Assembly: GCA_017522185.1 (NCBI GenBank) | Contig: JAFWZZ010000035.1 | Location: forward strand, 1 to 64,000 | DNA length: 64,000 nt | Reading direction: 5' to 3' | Origin: Bacillota bacterium | Lineage (GTDB): Bacteria > Bacillota > Clostridia > Peptostreptococcales > Anaerovoracaceae | In this document: positions 53,673 to 61,347 of the stretch, one piece after another | Layout of the letters: the number at the start of each line of letters is the position of its first letter | How positions within the stretch are numbered: position 1 is the stretch's first letter | Notes under the pieces: model-generated | Told to the model about the DNA's origin: nothing | Seen by the model: only the letters and a program-made list of their open reading frames with translations | Database searches by the model: none | Translations under genes and position numbers: made by a program

Positions 53673-54215
53673 GTGACAGACGCGGAAAGAGACGAGTATA
53701 TCAGGTATATTAACGATCAGTATGATTTGCTGATTAAGAAACTGGCCGTCGAAATCGTGAAAAAAGAAGAAGTTGTCTATGATGTGAAGCAGCAGGTGCT
53801 GATTAAATTGACGCCGAAGGCGGAGGTTTTGAAACCGCTGCATCCGAGACAGGTGGCTGCCTATGTTGCCACAACGACAAAGAATGTAGCCATCACCGAG
53901 TATAACAGGATGACCAACTACGAAACCCAGAAGGAGCACATGGTAGAAAACTACGCGAAGACCATGACCATGGACTACGTGGAGTTTGAGGCTTTTGAGG
54001 GCAAATACGGTTTCAGCGAAGAGATGTGGAAGCTGCTGATGCGGCTGCGTCCGGTGGAACGGGAAATCATGATTTATGCATATTACTATGAGCTGAAGAC
54101 GGAGGAGATTGGCAACATACTTGGCACCAATCGGGAAGCGATAAAGAAGAGATTACAGCGAATCAGGAAAAAGCTGAAGGAAATGATAGAAGAGGAAGGG
54201 GTTGATTTCAGATGA
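53673..54215 (+). CDS. RNA polymerase sigma-70-like factor (ECF type)
   Basis: GTG 53673 is chosen because GGAGGGATCAGAC sits just before it; a TTG at 53658 lies on that site. The 180-aa protein has a helical region-2-like part (DEYIRYINDQYDLLIKKLAV, QVAAYVATTTKNVAITEYNR) and a C-terminal region-4 helix-turn-helix (LRPVEREIMIYAYYYELKT, EEIGNILGTNREAIKKRLQR, IRKKLKEM). Its stop overlaps the next start (ATGA), so the DUF4367 protein is made with it, as an anti-sigma factor would be. Confidence 0.82.
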   Translation: MTDAERDEYIRYINDQYDLLIKKLAVEIVKKEEVVYDVKQQVLIKLTPKAEVLKPLHPRQVAAYVATTTKNVAITEYNRMTNYETQKEHMVENYAKTMTMDYVEFEAFEGKYGFSEEMWKLLMRLRPVEREIMIYAYYYELKTEEIGNILGTNREAIKKRLQRIRKKLKEMIEEEGVDFR

Positions 54216-55018
54216 TGCACAAAGAAAAAGACGCGGAGCGCATGGCAGAAGAAATCATGCAGGCTTTCGGGAAGAAACTGGGGGAAGCGCGCGCCGATTA
54301 CTGTGAGGCGCTGATGGATCCTGACAGGGAAGATCCGCCCCTGTTTACAGAGGACGAGAGGTTAATGACCATAGACCCGGATCTGGAGGCGTGGCTTGCA
54401 GGCTTTGATGAAGACTGCGGCGACGGGGCAAATAATCTGCCGCCGGCTGCTGAGATTCTGGATTTCTCTCAGTGGAAGCAAATCCAGGTGGATAAGGAAA
54501 AAATCCATAAGAGACGAAATGGCAAACTACGGCGGGTCCTTATTCTCGCGGCCGTGCTGATTCTGATGATGAGTCTTGTGCTGGCCGCCGCAGAAGGCGT
54601 GAAGCTGAAGCGAAGTTCTATGTATATGAGTGAGGATGCCGGAAACAGCACGCGCATCATCGATATGGATAAGGCTGAATTCGACGTTGAGGATTTTAAC
54701 GTGACCTACGTGCCGGAAGGGTACGAGCTAGTTGAGGATGTGGTGTATAATACTTTTACGAGAAAATTAATATTTGCAAAAAGTAAAGAAGAACGTTTTC
54801 AAGTTATTATTGCAAAAACAGACAATTATGGGGCGAATGTAGATAATGAAAAAGCAGGCAGAAAAGAAGTACTTGTCAATGACAAACAGGCTTATGTTTT
54901 TGAAGATTCAAATACTGGCTTTATTCTGTGGCAGATGGGAGACTGCACCCTTGATATTGTGGGTAGACTGTCAGAAGAAGAACTAGTGGAGATTGCAAGT
55001 CATGTATTCGTGGATTAG
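54212..55018 (+). CDS. DUF4367-type membrane protein, probable anti-sigma factor
   Basis: The 268-aa protein has an N-terminal acidic cytoplasmic part of about 105 residues, a basic stretch (KIHKRRNGKLRR), one membrane helix near 110-130 (VLILAAVLILMMSLVLAAA) and an outer domain with FNVTYVPEGYELVED and GFILWQMGDCTLDIVG, which matches DUF4367. Such proteins commonly pair with a sigma factor gene that overlaps them, as here. A role in holding the sigma factor until a signal is sensed outside is inferred. The second half (about 54740-54950) is more A+T rich than the first. Confidence 0.78.
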   Translation: MMHKEKDAERMAEEIMQAFGKKLGEARADYCEALMDPDREDPPLFTEDERLMTIDPDLEAWLAGFDEDCGDGANNLPPAAEILDFSQWKQIQVDKEKIHKRRNGKLRRVLILAAVLILMMSLVLAAAEGVKLKRSSMYMSEDAGNSTRIIDMDKAEFDVEDFNVTYVPEGYELVEDVVYNTFTRKLIFAKSKEERFQVIIAKTDNYGANVDNEKAGRKEVLVNDKQAYVFEDSNTGFILWQMGDCTLDIVGRLSEEELVEIASHVFVD

Positions 55019-55076
55019 CATGTCCCTCAACCGTGCTTTGACTGGTTATATAAGAAAAGCACGGGGGGAAGAAGTC

Positions 55077-55496
55077 ATGAAGAAGAAGCTTACAGTATTA
55101 CTTATGATCTGCTGCCTGCTTATGGCGCCGGCCACGGCCTGGGCCGACAGCAGCAGCACAGTGCAGCCGAGATACACCTATGTGGACGTGGTTCATACCA
55201 TATTTGGTGTTACCGATTCCGGTGTAGCCTGCTGCTATGTATCTTTGAATGAAGATGCAGTGAAGACCTTTACCTATTCCAAGCTGACGGTCTACATCAA
55301 GAAGTCCAGCAACGATGCCACGGTGAAGACCTTTACAGTTACTAAATATCCCGATGCATCTGGATTCTTCGATTGGTATGGAGAATATCAGCTGACTGCT
55401 CGTGGCACCTATTACATCAAGGCTACCAACAAATTGTACAAGAACGGCAACCTGGTGGAGACCATCCACACAAGATCACAAAATGACACTTATTAA
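55077..55496 (+). CDS. Small secreted protein, 139 aa
   Basis: ATG 55077 follows GGGGGAAGAAGTC; the frame is open into the previous gene but the first 28 codons are not signal-like. A signal peptide (MKKKLTVLLMICCLLMAPAT, AWADSS) leads to a mature part of about 114 residues, rich in Thr, Tyr and Val (YTYVDVVHTIFG, GTYYIKATNKLY), which suggests a beta-sandwich. It ends the sigma/DUF4367 cluster and is probably its output or sensed product (inference). The family is unknown. Confidence 0.72.
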   Translation: MKKKLTVLLMICCLLMAPATAWADSSSTVQPRYTYVDVVHTIFGVTDSGVACCYVSLNEDAVKTFTYSKLTVYIKKSSNDATVKTFTVTKYPDASGFFDWYGEYQLTARGTYYIKATNKLYKNGNLVETIHTRSQNDTY

Positions 55497-55523
55497 TTAT
55501 TTCTTTTTAGAAATTTTCACCAG

Positions 55524-55553
55524 AAAACCGCCTTCCTTCGCGAAGGCGGTTTT
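55524..55553 (+). terminator. Strong intrinsic terminator
   Basis: AAAACCGCCTTC (55524-55535) pairs with GAAGGCGGTTTT (55542-55553). Confidence 0.88.
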
Positions 55554-55624
55554 CGCTTTTCCCCCATCATTTCTCCTGATTTGGTCCAGTTCTTCATCCC
55601 ACAACTAAACCCCGCTGAAAACGT

Positions 55625-55650
55625 CAAAAAACACCCTCCTCGAGGGCGTT
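55625..55650 (-). terminator. Intrinsic terminator, minus strand
   Basis: On the minus strand ACGCCCTC pairs with GAGGGTGT and TTTTTT follows, after the DUF4125 stop. Confidence 0.75.
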
Positions 55651-55673
55651 TTTGTTCTCTTTGATGTATGTAG

Positions 55674-56282
55674 TTACAGGCTGGCTTCGGCCGCCTCGAT
55701 GGAGTCGTAGCCGTAAAGCTTCACCATGATGCCCTGGTTGATCATGGCCAGGGATTTGCCTTCTGCCGCAAGCTCTTTCACGTAGTCGGCGTACATCTTC
55801 AGCAGCTCCACCGGGTAGGTTTCCAGCTCGCCGCGGGCGTAGCTTTCCAGGGAGGTCACGCCGTACTTGTCCTGGTCGGATGTAATCGGTCTGCCGGTGC
55901 CGCTGATCTTCGGATACTTTTCCGCAAACTCCAGCTCCCATTTGATCATGGCCGTAACGATCTCATTGATCAGCGAGAAGCTTTCCTGCGGGGTTTCCGG
56001 CAGGAACGGCTTCAGATGTTTGTTATAGTAATGAAGGTCCGTGAACTGCATCATGTTTGCATATTTTTCCGTCACCAGGTTGCGGCCTGCAGCCTGACAT
56101 TCGGTCACGAACTTCTCCCAGTATTCCAGCATATCCTCGCGCCAGGAGCCGTACTGGCTGCCGCGCATGATATAAAAAGTCTCATAATTATCCTGACAGG
56201 ATGCTCTGCCGCCTATGTTCTGCGTGCTCTGCATCATGGCCCATTCCATCTGCAGGATGTTTTCGATTCTGTCTGCTTTCAT
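55674..56282 (-). CDS. DUF4125 family protein
   Basis: ATG 56282 is preceded by AGAGGTGACAGAAAC on the minus strand; the longer open frame has no start signal. The 202-aa cytosolic protein has the family's W-A-M-x-Q start (ILQMEWAMMQSTQNIGGRAS), DNYETFYIMRGSQYGSW and LHYYNKHLKPFLPETP. DUF4125 proteins are common in Bacillota and are of unknown function; conserved Trp, Arg and Gln suggest a ligand-binding or enzymatic pocket. It is a single gene divergent from the permease gene. Confidence 0.82.
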   Translation of the reverse strand: MKADRIENILQMEWAMMQSTQNIGGRASCQDNYETFYIMRGSQYGSWREDMLEYWEKFVTECQAAGRNLVTEKYANMMQFTDLHYYNKHLKPFLPETPQESFSLINEIVTAMIKWELEFAEKYPKISGTGRPITSDQDKYGVTSLESYARGELETYPVELLKMYADYVKELAAEGKSLAMINQGIMVKLYGYDSIEAAEASL

Positions 56283-56415
56283 GTTTCTGTCACCTCTTTC
56301 TGTCTCTACTATACCCCATAACGTGCCCGAAAAACAGTCATCTCCGCGAAAATTTCCATTTTTGCGCTGGAAAGCCCCATTCGTGGTACAACTCCGTCGC
56401 CCCACACATATCTAA

Positions 56416-56445
56416 TTGCAAACTGACCCGCAAAAATGGTATAAT
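56416..56445 (+). promoter_or_regulatory. Promoter of the permease gene
   Basis: TTGCAA (56416-56421), 18-bp spacer, TGG-TATAAT (56440-56445), about 48 bp before the ATG. Confidence 0.7.
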
Positions 56446-56493
56446 ATAAAGGTTGTGACTCATTTTACAAGATAAGAAAAAAGGAAGGAAATC

Positions 56494-57603
56494 ATGCTGA
56501 ATTACTTAAAGAAGGAAAAAGTTTTAACCATCTCCCTGATCCTGGCCCTGGTGTCCATGTTCTTTGTGCGCCCGGACAGCGGTTATCTGGAATATATCGA
56601 CCTCCATGTGCTGGCGCTTTTGTTCTGTCTCATGCTTTTGATCAAAGGCTTCGAAGAAATGGGCGTCTTCGACCTGCTGATCCAGAAGGCCTTCGGCGGC
56701 ATCAAAGGCAGCCGCAGACTGAGCCAGGTGCTGATCTTTTTGTGCTTCTTTACCAGTATGCTGATTACCAATGACGTGGCGCTGATCACCTTCGTACCAT
56801 TCTCCATCATGGCCCTGGAACTGTGCGGGCAGCATAAGCTGATGATCAAAGTCATCGTCCTGCAGACCATCGCGGCCAACCTGGGCAGCATGCTGACCCC
56901 AATCGGCAATCCACAAAACCTTTATCTATATACCACATCCGGCATGTCTCTGGGCGAGTTTTTTGCTGCGATCCTGCCTCTGGCAGTGGTTTCCCTGGCA
57001 GGCCTCTTTGCGGCAACCTACATCATCAAAGACGAACCGATCAAAATGCACCTCCACGACCACAAAGCTAAGCTGGAAGGCAGCGGCCTCTTCACCGGCT
57101 ACCTGTTCCTCTTTGTGCTGAACCTGATGGTGGTACTGCGCATGATTCACTGGATTCCGGTGACCATTGCGACCATCGCCGGCGTATGCATCCTGGGCAA
57201 GGGCAAGCTGATCAAAGAAGTAGACTTCAGCCTGCTGCTGACCTTCGTGGGATTCTTCATCTTCGTAGGCAATCTGGGCAGAATCGAGTTCATCAGCGAC
57301 ATGATCGCAAGTCTCATTGTAGACAGAGAAATCCTGGCGGCAACCCTGTTCAGCCAGGTGCTGTCCAACGTACCGGCGGCCATCCTGCTGTCCGGCTTTA
57401 CCGAAGACTTCGCAGGCCTGCTCATCGGCACCAATGTTGGCGGCCTGGGCACCCTGATCGCTTCCATGGCCAGCCTGATTTCCTATAAACTATACGCACA
57501 GCACGAAACCGCAGACACCGGCCGCTACCTGCTGGTCTTCACCGGCTACAATGTACTGGGCCTGGCCGTGCTGCTGACCTTCTGTTATTTCTTATTGATG
57601 TAA
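56494..57603 (+). CDS. SLC13/ArsB-superfamily anion permease
   Basis: The 369-aa protein has about ten membrane helices. Two inverted repeats carry the ion-transporter signatures: TSMLITNDVALITFVPFS and SMLTPIGNPQNLYLY in the first, SQVLSNVPAAILLSGFTED and IGTNVGGLGTLIASMASLIS in the second. This is the SLC13/citrate-transporter side of the IT superfamily (N-x-x-x-T/A and G-N-P/N-x-G motifs); ArsB-type anion export cannot be excluded. Substrates are likely di- or tricarboxylates or inorganic anions. AAGGAAGG precedes ATG. Confidence 0.82.
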   Translation: MLNYLKKEKVLTISLILALVSMFFVRPDSGYLEYIDLHVLALLFCLMLLIKGFEEMGVFDLLIQKAFGGIKGSRRLSQVLIFLCFFTSMLITNDVALITFVPFSIMALELCGQHKLMIKVIVLQTIAANLGSMLTPIGNPQNLYLYTTSGMSLGEFFAAILPLAVVSLAGLFAATYIIKDEPIKMHLHDHKAKLEGSGLFTGYLFLFVLNLMVVLRMIHWIPVTIATIAGVCILGKGKLIKEVDFSLLLTFVGFFIFVGNLGRIEFISDMIASLIVDREILAATLFSQVLSNVPAAILLSGFTEDFAGLLIGTNVGGLGTLIASMASLISYKLYAQHETADTGRYLLVFTGYNVLGLAVLLTFCYFLLM

Positions 57604-57621
57604 GGGGTAACTGTGCGGAAG

Positions 57622-57838
57622 TTCGACAATCAAAGCTTTCCGGCGGTAATATTGTCGAACATAGGTGGAGTAATTCGACAAAAGCTGTTGCATTAAGCAG
57701 TATTTGTCGAACCTGAACTGGACGGAGTTCGACAATTTGACTTTGCCTAAAAGGTTTTGTCGAATCAGACGCCAAAAGTTCGACAAACTACGAGAAAAGT
57801 ACCGGAAGTGTCGAACTCACCCCAATAAGGTTCGATAT
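57622..57838. repeat. Array of eight TTCGACA (Spo0A-box-like) sites in four 52-bp units
   Basis: TTCGACAA starts at 57622, 57674, 57728 and 57779. The inverted TTGTCGAA starts at 57652, 57704 and 57757, and TGTCGAA at 57809. Each pair is separated by 21-22 bp and units repeat every 51-54 bp. A last TTCGAT at 57831 may be a worn ninth site. All eight contain the heptamer TTCGACA/TGTCGAA. The bases between boxes are not conserved. The array fills the 302-bp gap between two convergent genes, 57604-57905, which holds no gene. Confidence 0.85.
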
Positions 57839-57856
57839 ATGGCATAGAAATATTAC

Positions 57857-57893
57857 AAAAGGACTATCACCTCATTCGCGATAGTCCTTTTTT
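57857..57893. terminator. Bidirectional terminator
   Basis: AAAAGGACTATC (57857-57868) pairs with GATAGTCCTTTT (57880-57891), with T-runs on both strands. Confidence 0.85.
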
Positions 57894-57905
57894 AATGTCT
57901 TCTTA

Positions 57906-58796
57906 TCACGGCTTACACGTTCCACACGGCTCGTAGCCCAGATTCATCAGATCAGCCCGGCTGCCCTCGTAGTTCTCTTTGTTTTCAGGATTCATGTTTT
58001 TGATGCCGGAACAGTCTGGTTCGTGGAACTTCTTTGAGCTGGTATTCAGCACGTACCGCGCCTCCACATCGTTGACGCGGTCGCCGCCCGGCGCCGTATC
58101 CAGGTCCTCGCCCAGATAATTATCCCCGGTTTCGTAGTCAATGAGAACCCCCGGCTGGACGTTGTAGCAGTATACGTTAAACATCACGTCCCGGCCGCCG
58201 TCTTCCACGCTCATGGCCTCCATCTGCACGCCGCTGGCAATCATATTTCTATCCTCGAAAATCGGCGTCACCCGGTAGAGTACGTGGTTGCCGGTCTCCC
58301 GCACGTAGTCCGCCACAAAATCCTCAAAAGGCAGCATACCCTTCACGTTCATGTAGCGGGTACCCGTAATCAGGTTCAGCTCGTTGTCGTTTTCCCCCGT
58401 CAGCTGATAGCCAATCAGGTGGCAGCGGTTATACAGGTATTTCCCGTCCACAAAATCGTACTTTGCGATCTGCCAGCCCGTCGGTTTGATGTGGGAAATG
58501 CTGCCCCGCTTTTCCGTCGGCATCAGATCGCGTCCGACACAGGCTTCCACCAGCGTGCACCGGCCCAGGTAATCCAGCGGCCCGTATATCTCATAGGACT
58601 CTGTGGTCATATCCGCCTCGTCGAACTCCGGCACGTTGTCGTTGATCAGCACGTAAGGATCCCCGCTGTATTCCGGAATCGAGGTTAAATCAAAAGACGG
58701 CTCCTGCAGTCCCGGTCCGCCGGCGCATCCGCCCAGCCCCAGACACAGCACCAAAGCCATCATCCATAATAAACAAAATCGTTTCATTTTTCTCAT
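57906..58796 (-). CDS. DNA/RNA non-specific endonuclease lipoprotein with Ada-like metal domain
   Basis: The 296-aa protein has a signal peptide with lipobox LGLGGC near residue 24. The nuclease domain has NRCHLIGYQLTGENDNELNL and ITGTRYMNVKG, the Firmicutes form of the NucA/EndA active site in which the histidine is general base and an Asn holds the Mg2+. The last 45 residues (YVLNTSSKKFHEPDCSG, YEPCGTCKP) form a Cys/His metal domain like the one at the end of some competence nucleases and the Ada N-terminus. An outer-surface nuclease would serve DNA uptake, nutrition or biofilm trimming. The start could also be ATG 58787. Confidence 0.82.
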   Translation of the reverse strand: MRKMKRFCLLWMMALVLCLGLGGCAGGPGLQEPSFDLTSIPEYSGDPYVLINDNVPEFDEADMTTESYEIYGPLDYLGRCTLVEACVGRDLMPTEKRGSISHIKPTGWQIAKYDFVDGKYLYNRCHLIGYQLTGENDNELNLITGTRYMNVKGMLPFEDFVADYVRETGNHVLYRVTPIFEDRNMIASGVQMEAMSVEDGGRDVMFNVYCYNVQPGVLIDYETGDNYLGEDLDTAPGGDRVNDVEARYVLNTSSKKFHEPDCSGIKNMNPENKENYEGSRADLMNLGYEPCGTCKP

Positions 58797-58904
58797 AAGC
58801 TACCCCCTTTAACAAAAATATTATAATCCAATTTTCTCTTTTTGTGAACATACGACTCTGCTATACTATTACCAGAAAAACTTCGCAAGAAAGGCGGTAG
58901 CAAT

Positions 58905-59432
58905 ATGAAAATCACAATCTTAAACGGAAGCCCAAGAATGGGAGGAAACACGGAAATCATGGCAGACGCGTTCCTGGAAGAAGCGCAGAAGAAGGGCCAT
59001 GATGTGGTAAAAATCAACGTGGGCCAGATGGACGTCATCGGTTGCATGGCCTGCGAATCCTGCTTTGCAAACGACGGCGTTTGCGTCATCGAAGACGACA
59101 TGACCGAAGTCATGACAAGACTGGACGAGACAGACCTGGTTGTGCTGGCATCCCCAATCTACTGGTTCGACATCACGGCTCAGCTGAAGGCAGTCATCGA
59201 CAGACTTTATGCGAGAGCCATCAAAGGCTTCCATATCAAAGAAAGCATTCTGCTGCTGGACGCCATGTCAGACGGCGTATTCAACGCAGCAACGACATGG
59301 TACAAAGACGTCACAGACTACGTTCACTGGACAGACCGCGGCATCATCTGCGTCCCAGGCATGGAAGCTAAAGGCACCATGGCAGAACATCCTGCGTTAG
59401 AAGAAGTCCGTGATCTGGCAGCTTCCCTGTAA
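58905..59432 (+). CDS. Flavodoxin-fold NAD(P)H-dependent FMN reductase
   Basis: The 175-aa protein opens with KITILNGSPRMGGNTEIMA, the phosphate-binding loop for FMN in the iron-sulfur flavoprotein/NADPH-FMN reductase family. CMACESCFANDGVCVIEDDM near 48 has the compact cysteine pattern of that group, and ASPIYWFDITAQLKAVIDR near 82 is the flavin-contact segment. It transfers electrons from NAD(P)H to FMN and then to quinones or nitro compounds; the partner is unknown. GAAAGGCGG precedes ATG. The MalY-HAD gene starts 12 bp after its stop. Confidence 0.86.
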   Translation: MKITILNGSPRMGGNTEIMADAFLEEAQKKGHDVVKINVGQMDVIGCMACESCFANDGVCVIEDDMTEVMTRLDETDLVVLASPIYWFDITAQLKAVIDRLYARAIKGFHIKESILLLDAMSDGVFNAATTWYKDVTDYVHWTDRGIICVPGMEAKGTMAEHPALEEVRDLAASL

Positions 59433-59444
59433 CGGAGGACGTCC

Positions 59445-61259
59445 ATGCATTACGATTTCGACAAAGTCATCAATAGAAGAAACTCAGGATCTGTCAAGTG
59501 GGATGTGCCCGAAACCGACCTGCCTATGTGGGTCGCCGACATGGATTTTCAGACAGCACCGGCAGTGACAGCAGCCCTGCAGAAGAGGGTGGAACACGGC
59601 ATCTTCGGATATACCTCCGTACCGGAGACCTGGTACGGGGCCTATCAGGACTGGTGGGAGCGTCGTCATGACTACAGACCGGCCCGCAAACATCTGCTGT
59701 TTTGCAACGGAGTGATCCCGGCCATCGACACGGCCATTCGCGACCTGACTGATCCCGGCGACCAGGTGCTGATCCTGACACCGACCTACAACCATTTCTT
59801 CATCTCTATCAAAGACAACAACAGGGTGCCTGTGGAATGCCATCTGGACTACAAAGAGGGCACCTACACCCTGAACAGAGAAGACTTCGCTGCAAAGGCG
59901 GCAGATCCGAAGACCAAGATCCTGCTCCTCAGCAACCCGCAGAATCCGACGGGAACCATCTGGGACAGGGAGACCCTGGCGTGGATCGGCGAAACCTGCC
60001 ATGCACATAAAGTCCTGGTCATCGCAGACGAAATTCACTGTGACCTGACCGACCCGGAATACGAATACGTGCCTTTCGCATCAGTATCCCGCCTTTGTGC
60101 AGATAACAGCATTACCTGCATCGCGCCGACCAAGACCTTTAATATCGCCGGCATCCAGACGGCGGCGGTGGTCATCTCCAATGAGGAGCTGCGCCGCAGG
60201 ATGAGACAGGGCATCGAAGTCTACGGCGCCTCCATGCCAAACGCCTTCGCCATCGAGGCGGCGGTGGCGGCATTTAGAGAAGGAGAAGACTGGCTCAACC
60301 AGCTGCGCCGGTACCTGGCTGACAACAAGAAGTTCGTCCATGACTATCTGGCAGAGCACCTCCCGCAGGTGAAAGCCGTGTCTTCCCACGCCACATACCT
60401 CATGTGGCTGGACTTCAGCGGCATCACAGAGGACGGTGTGCAGCTGAATCAGTATATCCGCAAGACTACAGGCCTCTTCATGATGCACGGCCTGGAATAC
60501 GGATCCAACGGCAGAGCCTTTACCAGACTGAACATCGCCTGCCCGAGAGCCACTTTGGAAGACGGCCTTCAGAGACTGGTCCATGCTGTCAAGGTCTGGA
60601 CCGCCCCAATCAAAGGCGTCGTCTTTGATATGGACGGCCTGCTCTTGGACACGGAAAAAATCGTCCAGCGCACCTGGACCGACGTGGGTAGCCGCTTCGG
60701 CTATCCGGACATGGGTGAGCAGATTTATCATACCCTGGGGTTCAACCGTCAGCGCCGCAAGGCATACTTTGAGTTCGTCTACGGACCGGAGTGGCCTGAC
60801 GCAGAGGTCGTTGCGGCCTGCGGCGTCCGCTTCACGGAAATCGTAGAGTCGGAGGGTATCCCAGTGAAGAAGGGGGCCAAAGAGCTTCTGCAGTTCCTGA
60901 AAGACCGGGGCATCAAAATCGGTCTGGCTACGTCCACTTCCGAAGTTCACGCCAGACAGGAACTGGAGATGGGCGGCCTTTGGGACTACTTTGATGGTCG
61001 CATCTTCGGCAACATGATCACTAAAAGCAAACCGGCACCGGAAATCTACGAGAAGGCCTGCAGGGCCATCGGCGTAGAGCCGTCAGATGCTATCGCACTG
61101 GAAGACGCGCCTTCCGGCGTGGAGTCCGCATACAACGCAGGACTTCGCGTCATTATGATTCCTGACATGGTGCAGCCGACGGAAGAAGTCCGCGCCATGA
61201 CATGGGACGTGCAGGAAAGCCTGCTGGATGTCATCGACCATATCAAACCATATATTTAA
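59445..61259 (+). CDS. MalY/PatB-type PLP lyase fused to a HAD phosphatase
   Basis: The 604-aa protein has two full enzymes. Residues 1-388 are a fold-type I PLP C-S lyase/aminotransferase: start HYDFDKVINRRNSGSVKWD, SNPQNPTGTIW near 165, the Asp-containing ADEIHCDL near 195 and the PLP lysine in APTKTFNIAG near 230. Residues about 393-604 are a HAD subfamily IA phosphatase like beta-phosphoglucomutase: FDMDGLLLDTE, LATSTSEVHAR, KSKPAPEIYEKAC and LEDAPSGVESA. The join is direct, without a frameshift or stop, so the fusion is genuine. MalY/PatB cleaves cystathionine or cystine-like C-S bonds. The combined role is not known. RBS GGAGGACGTCC precedes ATG. Confidence 0.88.
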   Translation: MHYDFDKVINRRNSGSVKWDVPETDLPMWVADMDFQTAPAVTAALQKRVEHGIFGYTSVPETWYGAYQDWWERRHDYRPARKHLLFCNGVIPAIDTAIRDLTDPGDQVLILTPTYNHFFISIKDNNRVPVECHLDYKEGTYTLNREDFAAKAADPKTKILLLSNPQNPTGTIWDRETLAWIGETCHAHKVLVIADEIHCDLTDPEYEYVPFASVSRLCADNSITCIAPTKTFNIAGIQTAAVVISNEELRRRMRQGIEVYGASMPNAFAIEAAVAAFREGEDWLNQLRRYLADNKKFVHDYLAEHLPQVKAVSSHATYLMWLDFSGITEDGVQLNQYIRKTTGLFMMHGLEYGSNGRAFTRLNIACPRATLEDGLQRLVHAVKVWTAPIKGVVFDMDGLLLDTEKIVQRTWTDVGSRFGYPDMGEQIYHTLGFNRQRRKAYFEFVYGPEWPDAEVVAACGVRFTEIVESEGIPVKKGAKELLQFLKDRGIKIGLATSTSEVHARQELEMGGLWDYFDGRIFGNMITKSKPAPEIYEKACRAIGVEPSDAIALEDAPSGVESAYNAGLRVIMIPDMVQPTEEVRAMTWDVQESLLDVIDHIKPYI

Positions 61260-61269
61260 GTAAGAAAAA

Positions 61270-61300
61270 CGCCTGTTAGTTGACTCTAACCGGCGCTTTT
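61270..61300 (+). terminator. Terminator overlapping the feo promoter
   Basis: CGCC-t-GTTAG pairs with CTAAC-c-GGCG around TTGACT, followed by C and four T residues. Confidence 0.6.
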
Positions 61301-61308
61301 GATACAAT
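61280..61308 (+). promoter_or_regulatory. feo operon promoter
   Basis: TTGACT (61280-61285), 17-bp spacer, TACAAT (61303-61308). The -35 lies in the loop of the upstream terminator. No clear Fur box was seen. Confidence 0.7.
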
Positions 61309-61347
61309 GGAACATGGCAAAAAATCCAGTAATTAGAAGGAGCAGAC

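Noticed and set aside
57622..57838. CRISPR or IS-end repeats
   Set aside because: Only 7-8 bp are conserved, orientation alternates, and no transposase or target duplication is visible.
59160..59465. Further TTCGACA boxes inside genes (near 59163 and 59455)
   Set aside because: They come from Phe-Asp codons (TTC GAC) in coding sequence and show no spacing pattern.
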